Positions 48,732 to 57,917 of a stretch of DNA of 64,000 bases are shown here, in pieces (the first letter of the stretch is position 1; each line of letters starts with the position of its first letter). The notes beneath the pieces were generated by a model. It saw nothing but the letters and a program-made list of their open reading frames with translations, had not been told where the DNA came from and ran no database searches. A program made the translations under genes and the position numbers. This DNA is from Clostridia bacterium UC5.1-1C12 (GTDB lineage Bacteria; Bacillota_I; Bacilli_A; Erysipelotrichales; Erysipelotrichaceae), in assembly GCA_001305055.1 (NCBI GenBank), contig BBZX01000002.1, positions 310,001-374,000 of the forward strand, written 5' to 3'.

Positions 48732-49712
48732 ATGAAAGAAAAAGAGTCAGATGAACTGGCAGTTATTGCGGAAGTTGCCAGTATGTATTATGAACATGAT
48801 ATACCGCAGAATGTTATTGCTGAGAAGATGTTTTTCTCACGGGCAAAAGTCAGCCGCTTATTGAAAAAAGCAAGGGAACAGGGGATTGTGGAAATCATTA
48901 TCCGCTTTCCGCTAGAACGTGTGGTAACCTTAGAGCGGACATTGTGTGAAGTATTCGACCTAAAGGATGCTGTCGTAATCAAGAATTATCCGGAGAATAA
49001 TAATGCGAATACGCGGCTGAGCCGTTTAGGCAAGATTGCCGGTGAATATCTGGATGAAAAGCTGAAAGACGGCGATACGATTGGCCTTGCATGGGGCAGA
49101 ACACTTTATCAGATGGTATCGCAGATCAAGCCGAAAAGCAGCCGGGATATTCATGTCGTCCAGCTGACCGGTGCGGCGGCCGATGGTTACAATGCCCAAA
49201 TGGATTCACCGTTTTTAGTACGCAAGCTGGCGGAGAAGTATCGGGGAACGTACTCACAGATCTATGCGCCGCTGTTTGTGGAAAACAACATTGTCAAGCA
49301 GTCATTAGTCCGTGAGGTCATCATTGCCAAAGCGTTGCAGGAGGCGCGCAGCGTCGATTATTTAGTGACCGGTATTGCTGATTTTCATTCCGGTGATGAT
49401 GTCAACAGTTGGGCGGGTTATCTCGATCAGGCACGCAAGCAGCGCTTGATTCAAAAAGGAGCGGTCGGTTTCATCTGCGGGCATTTTCTGGATCAGAACG
49501 GGAATAAGATCTTTGATGATGTGGAAAACAATTTGATCGGTGTCAGCCTCGATGATTTGAAAAAAGCTAAAGATGTAATTGCCGTATCCGGCGGTGTCGA
49601 TAAGGCACATGCAACTTATGCTGCTTTAAAGGGAAATTATATTCATTGCTTGATCACCGATGAATTTATTGCCGAGAAGATTCTCAGGCTTCATGAACAG
49701 GATAAAAAATAG
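48732..49712 (+). CDS. SorC-family sugar-responsive regulator (cassette 2)
   Basis: 327 residues, intact: HTH (QNVIAEKMFFSRAKVSRLLKKA, residues ~22-43) and sugar-phosphate-binding domain (GDTIGLAWGRTLYQMVSQIK; VIAVSGGVDKAHATYAALKGN in outline). Paralogous to the regulator at 42792, with the same phrase order throughout. Start at 48732 after GGAG. It follows the sulfatase behind a hairpin, so read-through would set regulator levels. Probable effector: the phosphorylated product of the cognate PTS. Confidence 0.9.
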   Translation: MKEKESDELAVIAEVASMYYEHDIPQNVIAEKMFFSRAKVSRLLKKAREQGIVEIIIRFPLERVVTLERTLCEVFDLKDAVVIKNYPENNNANTRLSRLGKIAGEYLDEKLKDGDTIGLAWGRTLYQMVSQIKPKSSRDIHVVQLTGAAADGYNAQMDSPFLVRKLAEKYRGTYSQIYAPLFVENNIVKQSLVREVIIAKALQEARSVDYLVTGIADFHSGDDVNSWAGYLDQARKQRLIQKGAVGFICGHFLDQNGNKIFDDVENNLIGVSLDDLKKAKDVIAVSGGVDKAHATYAALKGNYIHCLITDEFIAEKILRLHEQDKK

Positions 49713-49755
49713 CATCGGTTTTCATTTGTACGATCGGTTTCATGGAAAGACAAGT

Positions 49756-49803
49756 AAGCTGGAAAGGTTGATGAATAGGGCATTTATCTGCTCTTTCCAG
49801 CTT
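49756..49803. repeat. Perfect 11-bp inverted repeat, role unknown
   Basis: AAGCTGGAAAG (49756-49766) and CTTTCCAGCTT (49793-49803) flank 26 bases. There is no T run. It lies at the left side of a region with foreign-looking content and may be a terminator relic or element boundary. Confidence 0.5.
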
Positions 49804-50000
49804 GTAGCGTGAGATGTTTGTGGGCCATGATCTGGCGAAAATCCCGCCCTAATTTCTTAAAGACTTGAGGTACGATACAAGAATAGATGAAACAGCTTGA
49901 CAGATTCGACATTAAAATTTAGAGTATAGTAAACAAGAATATACGCCTTAGGCGGAAAAGGCGAACTATAGGTTGTTTATATTCGTTTAGGAGGGTGGCT

Positions 50001-50963
50001 ATGAATGATTTGCAGTTTATTTTGGAAAACGGTGAATCTTGGCTGCAATATGCTGTAAAGGTGAATGTTTTAGGCGAAAGCAAGAATAGTTTGAAAGAGT
50101 TAAGAAAGCAAGCATTATCTAACCCCAAAATCAAGGCATATCTTACTGATGTTTCAAATTTTCATAACTGCCTTGTGACCAATCATAAAAATCCTGATTT
50201 ATCTATGCACAAATTATTATTTTTACTTGAGCTTGGATTTGATACAGATATTCCGGAGATACAAGCCGGTATAAATAAAATTTTAGAACATATAGATGAA
50301 AATGGTATTTATCAATCGCCAACAAATATTCCGAAGCATTACGGCGGTATTGGCGAGGACACCTTTGGTTGGTGCTTGTGCGATGCGCCATTGCTGCTCC
50401 TTTTACTGCATAAAGCAAACGTTGATTATGATAAACATATTCATCGTGGTGTAGAGTACCTTTTAAGCTTTTATAAAGATGAGGGATTTCCTTGCACCGT
50501 TTCTAAAGAGCACGGAAAATTCAGAGGCCCCGGGCGCAAGGACGATTGCTGCCCTTATGCCACATTGCTGATGTTAAAGCTACTTTCTGATATTGAAAAC
50601 TATAAGCAAAGTGAAATTGCGGAGAAAATAGCGCAAAATTTACTTTCTCTATGGGAGCACAGCTTGGATAAGCACCCCTATATGTTCTATATGGGAACTG
50701 ATTTTAGAAAGCTGAAAGCACCTGCAATGTGGTACGATATTGTAAGTGTTTCCGATGTTTTAAGCCGTTTTGACTCCATAAAAAAGGACAAGCGATTTCT
50801 TGAAATGGCTATGATTTTAAAATCAAAGCAAGATGAGAATGGTTTGTTTACACCCGAAGCTGTATATCAAAAGTTTAAGGGCTGGGATTTCGGGCAAAAG
50901 AAACAGCCATCTCCCTATCTAACCTATGTTTGCAGCCAAATTTTACTGCGGACAGAATTATGA
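50001..50963 (+). CDS. Terpene-cyclase-like alpha/alpha-barrel protein
   Basis: 320 residues, soluble. Repeated helical units of the prenyltransferase/squalene-cyclase type are visible: DENGIYQSPTN, FYKDEGFPCTVSKE and KQDENGLFTPEAVYQKFKGW. The Asp-rich catalytic motif of true cyclases is not evident, so it is probably a non-cyclase relative. Start at 50001 after GGAGGG; an in-frame GTG lies 6 bases upstream. Codon use differs from the neighbours and a transfer-origin-like relic follows, so it probably arrived by horizontal transfer. Function unknown. Confidence 0.6.
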   Translation: MNDLQFILENGESWLQYAVKVNVLGESKNSLKELRKQALSNPKIKAYLTDVSNFHNCLVTNHKNPDLSMHKLLFLLELGFDTDIPEIQAGINKILEHIDENGIYQSPTNIPKHYGGIGEDTFGWCLCDAPLLLLLLHKANVDYDKHIHRGVEYLLSFYKDEGFPCTVSKEHGKFRGPGRKDDCCPYATLLMLKLLSDIENYKQSEIAEKIAQNLLSLWEHSLDKHPYMFYMGTDFRKLKAPAMWYDIVSVSDVLSRFDSIKKDKRFLEMAMILKSKQDENGLFTPEAVYQKFKGWDFGQKKQPSPYLTYVCSQILLRTEL

Positions 50964-50969
50964 GCATTT

Positions 50970-51530
50970 TACGTAGTACGCCTTATTGGTATAATACGTA
51001 CTTCCATTTTAACCGTTCTCAATAGTGGCAAGCAGGGCAAAGTGGTACACACTTTGCGATTTTCTCGATTTTCGCCTTGGCGAAAACCTGTAAAATCTGC
51101 TTGTTGGGACTGCCCCCAATCCCTCGGCAAGGGTCGCTTTGCTGCCTTGCCAAACACGCCACAGGTGGTGGACTATGCGCCCTTGCGGGCGCTGGTAGAC
51201 GGGAGAATTGACCGGCTGGAAAGAAGTATGCCCATTCTGTCAGGGTTTTGGAGGCCCTGTTTTTCCGCTTTTGTAGCTGGTTCTTTACTCCACGTCATTC
51301 CTCTCCCAGACAGATGACGGCTTATCACATACAAAACTTTGGCGAAGTGGTTTCCCGTTTTGTAGTCGGGAAAATCCTGCCCAGCTTTACAAATGTATGC
51401 TGCAGGAACTTTAACACAGAACAGGGCTGATAGGCGCAAACACGCATGAAATCAGGGTTTTCCCGTGACGGTATAAAATCCTATGTGGCCTTTGAGCCGT
51501 TTTTTTGCTATTCAGACAATAAAAATATAG
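50970..51530. mobile_element. Relic of a mobile element with oriT-like repeat
   Basis: About 560 GC-richer bases without a believable gene. GCAAAGT-7 bp-ACTTTGC (about 51037-51057) is a perfect inverted repeat of the kind found at relaxase nick regions. Several further short inverted repeats follow (for example CGCCTTGGCG near 51070). Short ORFs here are rich in Arg/Trp/Pro and look non-coding. Interpreted as a leftover of an integrative or mobilizable element that may have brought the 50001 gene. Exact borders were not found. Confidence 0.45.
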
Positions 51531-51531
51531 A

Positions 51532-51555
51532 ATAAGGGCAGGTACCTGCCCTTAT
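51532..51555 (-). terminator. Palindromic terminator after the radical SAM gene
   Basis: A perfect 24-bp palindrome built on AAGGGCAGGT/ACCTGCCCTT. On the minus strand it is followed by TCTATATTTTT. It ends 17 bases after the stop of the minus-strand gene and also closes the foreign region. Confidence 0.7.
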
Positions 51556-51572
51556 ATATTAAATGACAAAAG

Positions 51573-52535
51573 TTAGCGCGTGATTTCGTTTTCTAACGCA
51601 CAGCCCTGCCAGACATTGCGGCGGACCATTTCCTTATCAATATCATTGAGAATGGTTACCTTGCGGACGGTCCACATCGGCGCAATTAAATCACTCTGCA
51701 CGCCATCACCGGTTAAACGCTGAATAACGATTTCCTTTGGCAGAACCATCAATTGTTCGACTACCGTATGAATATATTCTTCACGGCTCATCATGGCAAA
51801 GGGCTGCTTTTGATAATCGTTCCCCATACGGGTGTTTTTCAGTAGATGCAGCATATGAATTTTTACTGCGTGAATCGGCAGCTGACCGATTGCTTTAGCA
51901 CTTTCAATCATCATTTCACTTGTTTCATGAGGCAGGGAATTCATCAGATGCACACAGATTTTTAAATCGGTTCTGGCAAGCCGCTGAATCGTATCCAAAA
52001 AGCATTTATAAGTATGACCGCGGTTGACTGCCGTCGCTGTTTCATTATGAATAGTCTGCAAGCCAAGCTCAATCCAGATTTCTTTCTGCGCGGTACAGCT
52101 TTGCAGGTAATCAATGACATCATCCTCAAGACAATCAGCTCTTGTCGCAATGGCAATGGCTTTGATATCCTCACGCTGTACAAATGGTTCAAAGGTCTGT
52201 TTCAGTACATTCAATGGGGCATAAGTATTTGTATATGCCTGAAAATAGGCCATTGCTTCACCATTAGGCCATTTTCTGCGCATCACTTCAATGCCTTTTT
52301 CAAATTGCTGCATGCAATCTTCCTTGGCATTGCCGGCCATATCGCCGCTGCCCAGCGAACTGCAGAAGGTACAGCCGCCTACTCCGCATTTGCCATCTCG
52401 GTTAGGACAGGAAAAATCTGCATTTAAGGCTACCTTAAATACCTTTGTATGAAAGCGATGCTTTAAATAATAATTCCATGTATGATAGCGTTTATTGTCA
52501 TCACTGTATGGAAATGGATTTATTTTCTGTTTCAT
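51573..52535 (-). CDS. Radical SAM protein, TIGR01212/YtqA family
   Basis: 320 residues. The cluster region near the N-terminus reads CPNRDGKCGVGGCTFCS, giving the spaced cysteines of this radical SAM family. YFQAYTNTYAPL and AIATRADCL are further family motifs, and LGLQTIHNETATAVNRGH follows. Members are cytoplasmic iron-sulfur enzymes of unproven substrate, possibly tRNA or small molecules. It is not a sulfatase maturase, which has a different cysteine pattern and a SPASM tail. Divergent from the YgjP-like gene. Confidence 0.88.
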   Translation of the reverse strand: MKQKINPFPYSDDNKRYHTWNYYLKHRFHTKVFKVALNADFSCPNRDGKCGVGGCTFCSSLGSGDMAGNAKEDCMQQFEKGIEVMRRKWPNGEAMAYFQAYTNTYAPLNVLKQTFEPFVQREDIKAIAIATRADCLEDDVIDYLQSCTAQKEIWIELGLQTIHNETATAVNRGHTYKCFLDTIQRLARTDLKICVHLMNSLPHETSEMMIESAKAIGQLPIHAVKIHMLHLLKNTRMGNDYQKQPFAMMSREEYIHTVVEQLMVLPKEIVIQRLTGDGVQSDLIAPMWTVRKVTILNDIDKEMVRRNVWQGCALENEITR

Positions 52536-52608
52536 AATTTCACCGGTTCCATTTTATCATAAATTTGCATTTTAATCGTAAAAATGAAATAATGTTGGCG
52601 GTGATTCG

Positions 52609-53315
52609 ATGACAAGTGAAAGACGAAAAGTGGCGGCAGGCGGCCATATCATACAATATACTTTATTTATTAAAAACGTTAAAAATATCAATATGCATGT
52701 AAGTGAAAAGGGAGAGATATTAGTTTCTGCCAATGCTTATTGTCCTTTAAATAAAATTGACGCCTTTGTGGCGGATAAGGCAGCTTGGATCTTAAAATGT
52801 CAGCAGGCTGCCCGTGAAAAGGCCGACGTATTCTATCATGCTGATGATCAGGTGTTGAATTATTTAGGTGCGGCCTATCCAATTCGGCTTGTTTTAGGCC
52901 AGCGCAAGGGGGTTAAACTGGAGCCTCATGAATGCATTGTTTATCTTCATGAGGCAAAAGAAGCGCCTTCGCTGATCCGCAGTTTTTTAATTCGCCAATG
53001 TGAAAAATCTTTATGGCTGAGGCAGAAGCGGTTTATGAATTAATGAGCCGTGATTATGTATTGCCGGTACCGAGGCTAAAAATCAGAGAGATGAACAGCC
53101 GCTGGGGAAGCTGCATGCCTTCAAAACGGCAGATTACCTTAAATGTGCGTTGTATCTACTATCAAAGAGAATTTCTGCGGTATGTGGTAATCCATGAATT
53201 TGCACATTTTATCCAGCCCAATCATTCCAAACAGTTTTATCATATTATTGAAAAATATATGCCGGATTATAAACGCTGCAGCAAATTGTTTGAAGCGCCG
53301 ATGATCAAGGCATAG
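52609..53315 (+). CDS. YgjP-like metallopeptidase-fold protein, frameshifted
   Basis: About 236 residues of the DUF45/YgjP (WLM-type) family. The N-terminal half is beta-rich (IHVSE/ILVSANAYCPLNKID). One A missing near 53005 splits it; restored, CEKIFMAEAEAVYELM. The zinc motif is HEFAHFIQPNHSKQFY, with HExxH and a downstream His. NSRWGSCMPSKRQITLN is the family's other hallmark. Possible roles known for relatives are peptidase or UTP pyrophosphatase; not decided here. Confidence 0.83.
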
Positions 53316-53321
53316 CTTAGC

Positions 53322-53347
53322 GGTAATCAATTTAGATTGCCTTTTTA
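53322..53347 (+). terminator. Terminator after the YgjP-like gene
   Basis: GGTAATC, a 6-nt loop, GATTGCC and TTTTT. Confidence 0.75.
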
Positions 53348-53413
53348 TGTAAAATATTTCAAAAATGATATAATTTACATTTTTTATGATTTATTTTCAA
53401 TGGAAGCTGTGCA

Positions 53414-53436
53414 TTAAATCGAAAGAATGCTATAAT
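53414..53436 (+). promoter_or_regulatory. nfnAB promoter
   Basis: TGCTATAAT is an extended -10 (TATAAT at 53431-53436). A weak -35 lies 17 bp upstream. AAAGGAG follows, ahead of the ATG at 53462. Confidence 0.5.
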
Positions 53437-53461
53437 GTTAACTTGTAAAGGAGCTGAAGGG

Positions 53462-54310
53462 ATGTTTAAAATTTTAGAAAAAAAGGCATTGAATTCAACC
53501 GTAGTGAAAATGGTGATCGAAGCGCCGCTGATTGCGAAAAAAGCGAAAGCGGGACAATTTATTATTCTTAGAAGTGATGATCATTCGGAACGGATTCCGC
53601 TGACGATTGCGGATATTGATCAAAGCAGGGGCAGTATAACAATCATTTTCCAAATCGTCGGTGCAGCAACCTATAAATTGAATATGCTTGAAGCGGGTGA
53701 TGAACTGCATGATTTTGTAGGCCCTTTGGGACGGGCCAGTGAGATAGATGGTTTAAAAAAGGTTTGTGTGATCGGCGGCGGCGTTGGCTGCGCAATTGCT
53801 TATCCGGTTGCCAAGGCACTGCATGAACAGGGGAGTGAGGTAATTGCTGTAGCCGGCTTCAGAAATCGTGATCTAGTTATTCTTGAAGACGAATTCAATG
53901 CTGTCAGTCAGTTTTATCTTGTCAGTGATGATGGCAGTACCGGTCAGCAGGGCTTAGTTACCGATGTCTTGCGGCAGCTGCTTGATCAGGGTGAGCAGTT
54001 TGATGAAGTCATTGCGATTGGACCATTGGTAATGATGAAATTTGTCTGTCAGCTGACCAAGGAATATAATGTTAAGACGGTTGTTTCAATGAATCCTATC
54101 ATGATTGATGGAACAGGAATGTGCGGCGGCTGCCGTTTAACCGTTGGCAATGAAGTGAAATTTGCCTGTGTTGACGGACCTGATTTTGACGGAGCACTGG
54201 TCGACTTTGATGAAGCGATTGCCCGCAGCAAAATGTATCAGCAGCAGGAGCGCCATAGGTATGAAGCAGCTTGCAATCTGTTGAATAAGGGGGTAAGTCA
54301 GGATGCCTAA
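53462..54310 (+). CDS. nfnA: NfnA-type ferredoxin-NAD(P) oxidoreductase subunit
   Basis: 282-residue FAD/NAD-binding subunit of the ferredoxin:NADP oxidoreductase / sulfide dehydrogenase group. The FAD domain carries RIPLTIADID, and the NAD domain starts with VCVIGGGVGCAIAYP. The C-terminal cysteines in DGTGMCGGCRLTVG...FACVDGP bind a 2Fe-2S cluster. With NfnB it couples NADH and ferredoxin to NADPH formation by electron bifurcation in anaerobes. It overlaps nfnB by 8 bases. The alternative name sudB fits equally from sequence alone. Confidence 0.85.
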   Translation: MFKILEKKALNSTVVKMVIEAPLIAKKAKAGQFIILRSDDHSERIPLTIADIDQSRGSITIIFQIVGAATYKLNMLEAGDELHDFVGPLGRASEIDGLKKVCVIGGGVGCAIAYPVAKALHEQGSEVIAVAGFRNRDLVILEDEFNAVSQFYLVSDDGSTGQQGLVTDVLRQLLDQGEQFDEVIAIGPLVMMKFVCQLTKEYNVKTVVSMNPIMIDGTGMCGGCRLTVGNEVKFACVDGPDFDGALVDFDEAIARSKMYQQQERHRYEAACNLLNKGVSQDA

Positions 54311-55690
54311 TATGAGTTTAAAGAAAGTGGCGATGCCGCTGCAGGATGGAGAGGTGCGCCGGAATAATTTTGATGAGGTAGCTCTTGGGTATACGAAGGA
54401 AATGGCGATGGAGGAAGCTGACCGCTGTCTGAATTGCAAGCATTCACCATGTATCAGCGGCTGTCCGGTTGCCGTAAATATCCCGGCTTTCATCAATGAG
54501 GTCAAGCAGGGGAATTTTGAAACAGCTTATAAAATCATTCGGGAAACCAGTTCGCTGCCGGCGGTGTGCGGCCGTGTCTGCCCGCAGGAGAGTCAGTGTG
54601 AAAAACACTGTGTGCGCGGTATCAAAGGCGAGGCTGTTGGCATCGGCCGGCTGGAACGTTTTGTGGCTGACTGGGCCAGGGAGAATCTGAATGAATACAA
54701 TCAGTGTACGGTTTCAAATCATCATAAGGTGGCTGTCATCGGCGGCGGCCCGGCAGGCCTTACCTGTGCCGGTGATCTTGCGAAAAAAGGCTATGAGGTT
54801 ACCGTTTATGAAGCACTGCATGTTGCCGGCGGCGTATTAGTTTATGGTATTCCTGAATTCCGTCTGCCTAAGGCTATTGTTAATTATGAAATTGAAGGTT
54901 TAAAACAAGTAGGTGTTAAAATTGAAACAAATATGGTCATCGGTAAGGTATTAACGATCGATGAATTATTTGAAGCTGGCTATGAGGCTGTCTTTATCGG
55001 TTCCGGTGCTGGTTTGCCTAACTTTATGAATATTCCCGGTGAAAATTTAAAGGGTGTATATTCCGCCAATGAATTTTTAACCCGTGTTAATCTGATGAAG
55101 GCTTATCAGCCTGATAGTGAGACACCGATTCAGCATGCGCGAAGGTGTGTGGTAGTCGGCGGCGGCAATGTGGCTATGGATGCGGCACGCTGCGCAAAAC
55201 GATTAGGCGTAGAAAACGTAACTATTGTATATCGGCGGTCAATGGAAGAACTTCCGGCACGCGTGAAGAGGTTGAACATGCGCAGGAGGAAGGCATTGAG
55301 TTCCAACTGCTGTGTAATCCGGTTCGTGTGCACAGCGATGAATACGGCACTGTGAGCGGCGTGGAATGTATCCGAATGGAATTAGGCGATGCGGACAGTT
55401 CAGGAAGACGGCGCCCGGTAGAAATCAAGGACAGCAATTTCATTATTGAAGCAGATTGTATGATTATGGCTATCGGCACAAGTCCGAATCCATTGCTGAG
55501 AAGCACAACAGAGCATCTTGAGGCAAATAAAAGGGGTTGCCTTATCGTTGATGAAGAAAGCATGACAACCCGTGAAAATGTTTATGCCGGCGGAGACGCG
55601 GTCACGGGGGCGGCCACTGTTATTCTGGCTATGGGTGCCGGTAAAAAGGCTGCGGAAGCCATTGATAAAAAGATAAAGGGAAACGCTTAG
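54303..55690 (+). CDS. nfnB: NfnB-type NADPH oxidoreductase subunit (GltD-like), frameshifted
   Basis: About 463 residues, similar to the glutamate synthase small subunit. Two 4Fe-4S sets lie in CLNCKHSPCISGCPV and CGRVCPQESQCEKHC. The FAD site is AVIGGGPAGLTCAGDL, and the NADPH site is VVVGGGNVAMDAARCAKRLG. One G missing near 55264 breaks the frame; restored, ARGEEVEHAQEEGIEF runs to the C-terminal YAGGDAVTGAATVILAMGAG. It pairs with NfnA; no gltA large subunit is nearby, which favours Nfn over glutamate synthase. Confidence 0.87.
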
Positions 55691-55703
55691 CATTTCCCTT
55701 TTT
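55675..55703 (+). terminator. nfnAB terminator
   Basis: AAAGGGAAA and TTTCCCTTT with a 9-nt loop, then TT. The stop codon lies in the loop. Confidence 0.72.
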
Positions 55704-55779
55704 ACGTTATGTGAACTTGCGTAATTTATACAAAATGTGATATACTGATCGTGGGATTAATAAATTTATTCCCAATCTG

Positions 55780-56112
55780 CTATTTATATGACCCGCTGTG
55801 ATCCTGTACAACGATTTTGTGAATAGAGGCTTCGATATCTTTTCTCGCGTTAGCGCTTACAGATTTGGGTAAAAGAACGATAGAGTTTTTATCATGAATA
55901 TACATATCTTCAGTAAGACCCATCATATAATCGATACTGACATTAAAAAATTTAGCCAGCATGATTTTAATATCATCTGAGGGCATATTTTTACCTCTTT
56001 CATAGTTACAGACAGCGTAATAGGTAACATTCAAAGTCAGGGCTAACTCTGATTGAGTGATGCCTTTGCTTTTTCTAAGTTCCCTGAGTCTTTTTCCAAA
56101 AATTTCCTTCAT
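55780..56112 (-). CDS. XRE-family regulator
   Basis: 110 residues. The HTH_3 domain occupies residues 1-60: GKRLRELRKSKGITQSELALTLNVTYYAVCNYERG in outline, ending KFFNVSIDYMMGLTE. The C-terminal ~45 residues are of unknown role. The start at 56112 (MKEIFGKRL) is preferred to the in-frame ATG 16 codons upstream because the family begins here. Monocistronic and next to a small unknown gene in the opposite direction. Confidence 0.82.
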   Translation of the reverse strand: MKEIFGKRLRELRKSKGITQSELALTLNVTYYAVCNYERGKNMPSDDIKIMLAKFFNVSIDYMMGLTEDMYIHDKNSIVLLPKSVSANARKDIEASIHKIVVQDHSGSYK

Positions 56113-56279
56113 GCAATCACCCGACCCTTTATGTATAATTATATTGATTAAGCAATTCAATCAGTTTTAACTACAAGTAATGCTCATATTAATAGAGGCT
56201 TAATGAATGTTCTGCTCATATTTGCTTGCGTTAACCTGTCAAGAATTGTAAAATTATCAATATAAGGAGTAAGGTAAAC

Positions 56280-56489
56280 ATGGGCAAGGGAATCAGTGAG
56301 CTGGAATATTGGGGTGTCCATTATTTCCATGAGCTTTACGTAGAGCTGTATAATGCCGAAATGAATAGTGATGCGATGAAGCAGCATCTCATTAATCGCT
56401 GGGGTGCGCAGATCGTTGAGGAATACTGGCAGTTATATCAGCAAAAGATTCATACAGCATTCAACAGAATGAATGAAATAGGGGTTTAA
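56280..56489 (+). CDS. Small soluble protein (69 aa)
   Basis: 69 residues, helical, aromatic-rich (ELEYWGVHYFHELYVELY; EEYWQLYQQKIHTAF). AAGGAG precedes the ATG and a terminator follows 8 bases after the stop, so it is a real short transcript. It is divergent from the XRE regulator, which may control it. No family recognised. Confidence 0.6.
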   Translation: MGKGISELEYWGVHYFHELYVELYNAEMNSDAMKQHLINRWGAQIVEEYWQLYQQKIHTAFNRMNEIGV

Positions 56490-56496
56490 GAGTAAA

Positions 56497-56520
56497 AACA
56501 AAGCAGAGGCTTTGTTTTTT
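56497..56520. terminator. Bidirectional terminator
   Basis: AACAAAGC, an AGAG loop, GCTTTGTT and a T run on the plus strand, with an A run on the other side. It serves the small gene (plus) and abuts the stop of the minus-strand transglutaminase gene. Confidence 0.78.
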
Positions 56521-57520
56521 AGTTTGTGAGACAAAATGTCTGTTGGTTTTTCATCAGCCATTGATCCAACAGCTGATGTTTAAATGTAAGCCGCAGCTGA
56601 ACCATTTGGCCTTTAAGCATCATCGCTGCATCAGAGGCTTTTGGAACAGCTGAAAGATAACTGATATCTGCCGCATTAACCAACATTGCGGACATGTCCA
56701 TACAAAAAGGTTCACCGGCATAAAAGACATCGATGATATCAATACTACTTTGCCTGCTGAACATGTCAAACAATTCTTCTTTCCTGCGGATTACCGTAGT
56801 TTCTTTTTCAAGATCTGTATAGCTTTGCCATTCATGCAGCCGCAGGGAATGTGCGAAGTCATCTGTTTGGTAATCATCAGGGAGATTATTCATCATAAAA
56901 TAAGTATCTGGGTCATGGAATGCATCGGCCATAGTAACGTCAAAGAACAGCCATTGATTTAGATAAAGCGCATTCCATGAATGCGGCTGGGTCCGCCACG
57001 TTCCAGTGACAATCATGCTGTCATAGCCAAGCGAGCGGGTCAGCCAGTAAAAGCAGGCTGCATAATTGAAACAGCTGCCATAATGGTCAAGGAGAATGGG
57101 CGCAGCCTCCCAAAGCCGGCGCTGAATGCCGATCTTTTCGCTGTCAGTTTCATAATCACCCCAGCGTGTCTGATCTGTTATATGCTGTTTATAAAAAGCA
57201 TGTTCCATCAGCCATGTCTGAATGGTCCTTAGCTGATCCTGCTCAGAGAGGGTTGGATCATAAATTGAATCAAGAATATCGGCAACAAGATGATCCAATG
57301 TTTTATAGCCGCTCAGCAGTAATGGATACTGCAGGGTGCGCTGCCAGCGGCCTTGCTGATCAAACCATTCATAGTGATCGTCCGATTTAACGATTCCTTT
57401 GGTTATACTGCCGTTATCATTCAGTAAATACCAATCCTCATCTAAGGCTTTCCATTCTGCTGCTTTAATCGGCTGCATATTTATAAAAAGAATGCTGAGA
57501 CATAAAATTAGTTTTTTCAT
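56519..57520 (-). CDS. Secreted transglutaminase-like protein with wall-binding-like N-terminus
   Basis: 333 residues. The signal peptide is ~20 residues (MKKLILCLSILFINMQ, cleavage after IKA). Residues ~22-60 resemble a choline/cell-wall-binding repeat (WYLLNDNGSITKG, YEWFDQQGRW). The transglutaminase core has its catalytic triad: Cys in GSCFNYAACF, His in PHSWNALYL, Asp in FFDVTMAD. It probably acts on the cell surface as a protease or crosslinking enzyme; relatives do both. Own RBS (GGAGGAA). Confidence 0.8.
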   Translation of the reverse strand: MKKLILCLSILFINMQPIKAAEWKALDEDWYLLNDNGSITKGIVKSDDHYEWFDQQGRWQRTLQYPLLLSGYKTLDHLVADILDSIYDPTLSEQDQLRTIQTWLMEHAFYKQHITDQTRWGDYETDSEKIGIQRRLWEAAPILLDHYGSCFNYAACFYWLTRSLGYDSMIVTGTWRTQPHSWNALYLNQWLFFDVTMADAFHDPDTYFMMNNLPDDYQTDDFAHSLRLHEWQSYTDLEKETTVIRRKEELFDMFSRQSSIDIIDVFYAGEPFCMDMSAMLVNAADISYLSAVPKASDAAMMLKGQMVQLRLTFKHQLLDQWLMKNQQTFCLTN

Positions 57521-57627
57521 ATTCCTCCTTCCGGTCTGCTCTCTTCATACAAGCATCATAACACTTAATCGTACACTATTAATGGAAGGATATAATTTTG
57601 ATAAAAGAATCTTAATCAAAATAATGC

Positions 57628-57655
57628 TTGCATTTTATCATAAATATGCTATAAT
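57628..57655 (+). promoter_or_regulatory. tRNA-Leu promoter
   Basis: TTGCAT (57628-57633), 16 bp, TATAAT (57650-57655), 18 bases ahead of the tRNA. Confidence 0.7.
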
Positions 57656-57673
57656 CAGATAGCAATTAAATCT

Positions 57674-57756
57674 GCGCGTGTGGCGAAATTGGCAGACGCA
57701 CTAGACTTAGGATCTAGCGGGCAACCATGGGGGTTCGAGTCCCTTCACGCGCACCA
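57674..57756 (+). tRNA. tRNA-Leu (anticodon UAG)
   Basis: 83 bases with acceptor GCGCGTG/CACGCGC, discriminator A and encoded CCA. The anticodon stem CTAGA/TCTAG holds loop CTTAGGA, so the anticodon is TAG (reads CUA/CUN). The variable arm is enlarged, as in Leu tRNAs, and GGTTCGAGTCC is the T loop. It has its own promoter and terminator. Confidence 0.95.
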
Positions 57757-57768
57757 TCTTATAAATAC

Positions 57769-57793
57769 AACCCTGTTATCAGGGTTTTTATTT
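57769..57793 (+). terminator. tRNA-Leu terminator
   Basis: AACCCTG, a TTAT loop, CAGGGTT and TTTATTTT. Confidence 0.8.
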
Positions 57794-57917
57794 TATTGGG
57801 CAATTATATCGTTTGAAATTTTAGTCCTATTTATTTTGCTGGCTGTTCTCAAACAGGACTATATGTATAACATTTCAATGGTATGACAGGATAAAAATGA
57901 ATTTACGAATAAAAATG

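Noticed and set aside
51042..51317. ORF of 91 codons in the GC-richer patch
   Set aside because: Its composition (many Arg, Trp, Pro) and the overlap with oriT-like inverted repeats suggest a non-coding origin; no ribosome binding site.
51573..52535. Anaerobic sulfatase-maturating enzyme for the sulfatases
   Set aside because: The cysteine pattern and motifs fit TIGR01212/YtqA and not the CxxxCxxC plus SPASM layout of anSME.
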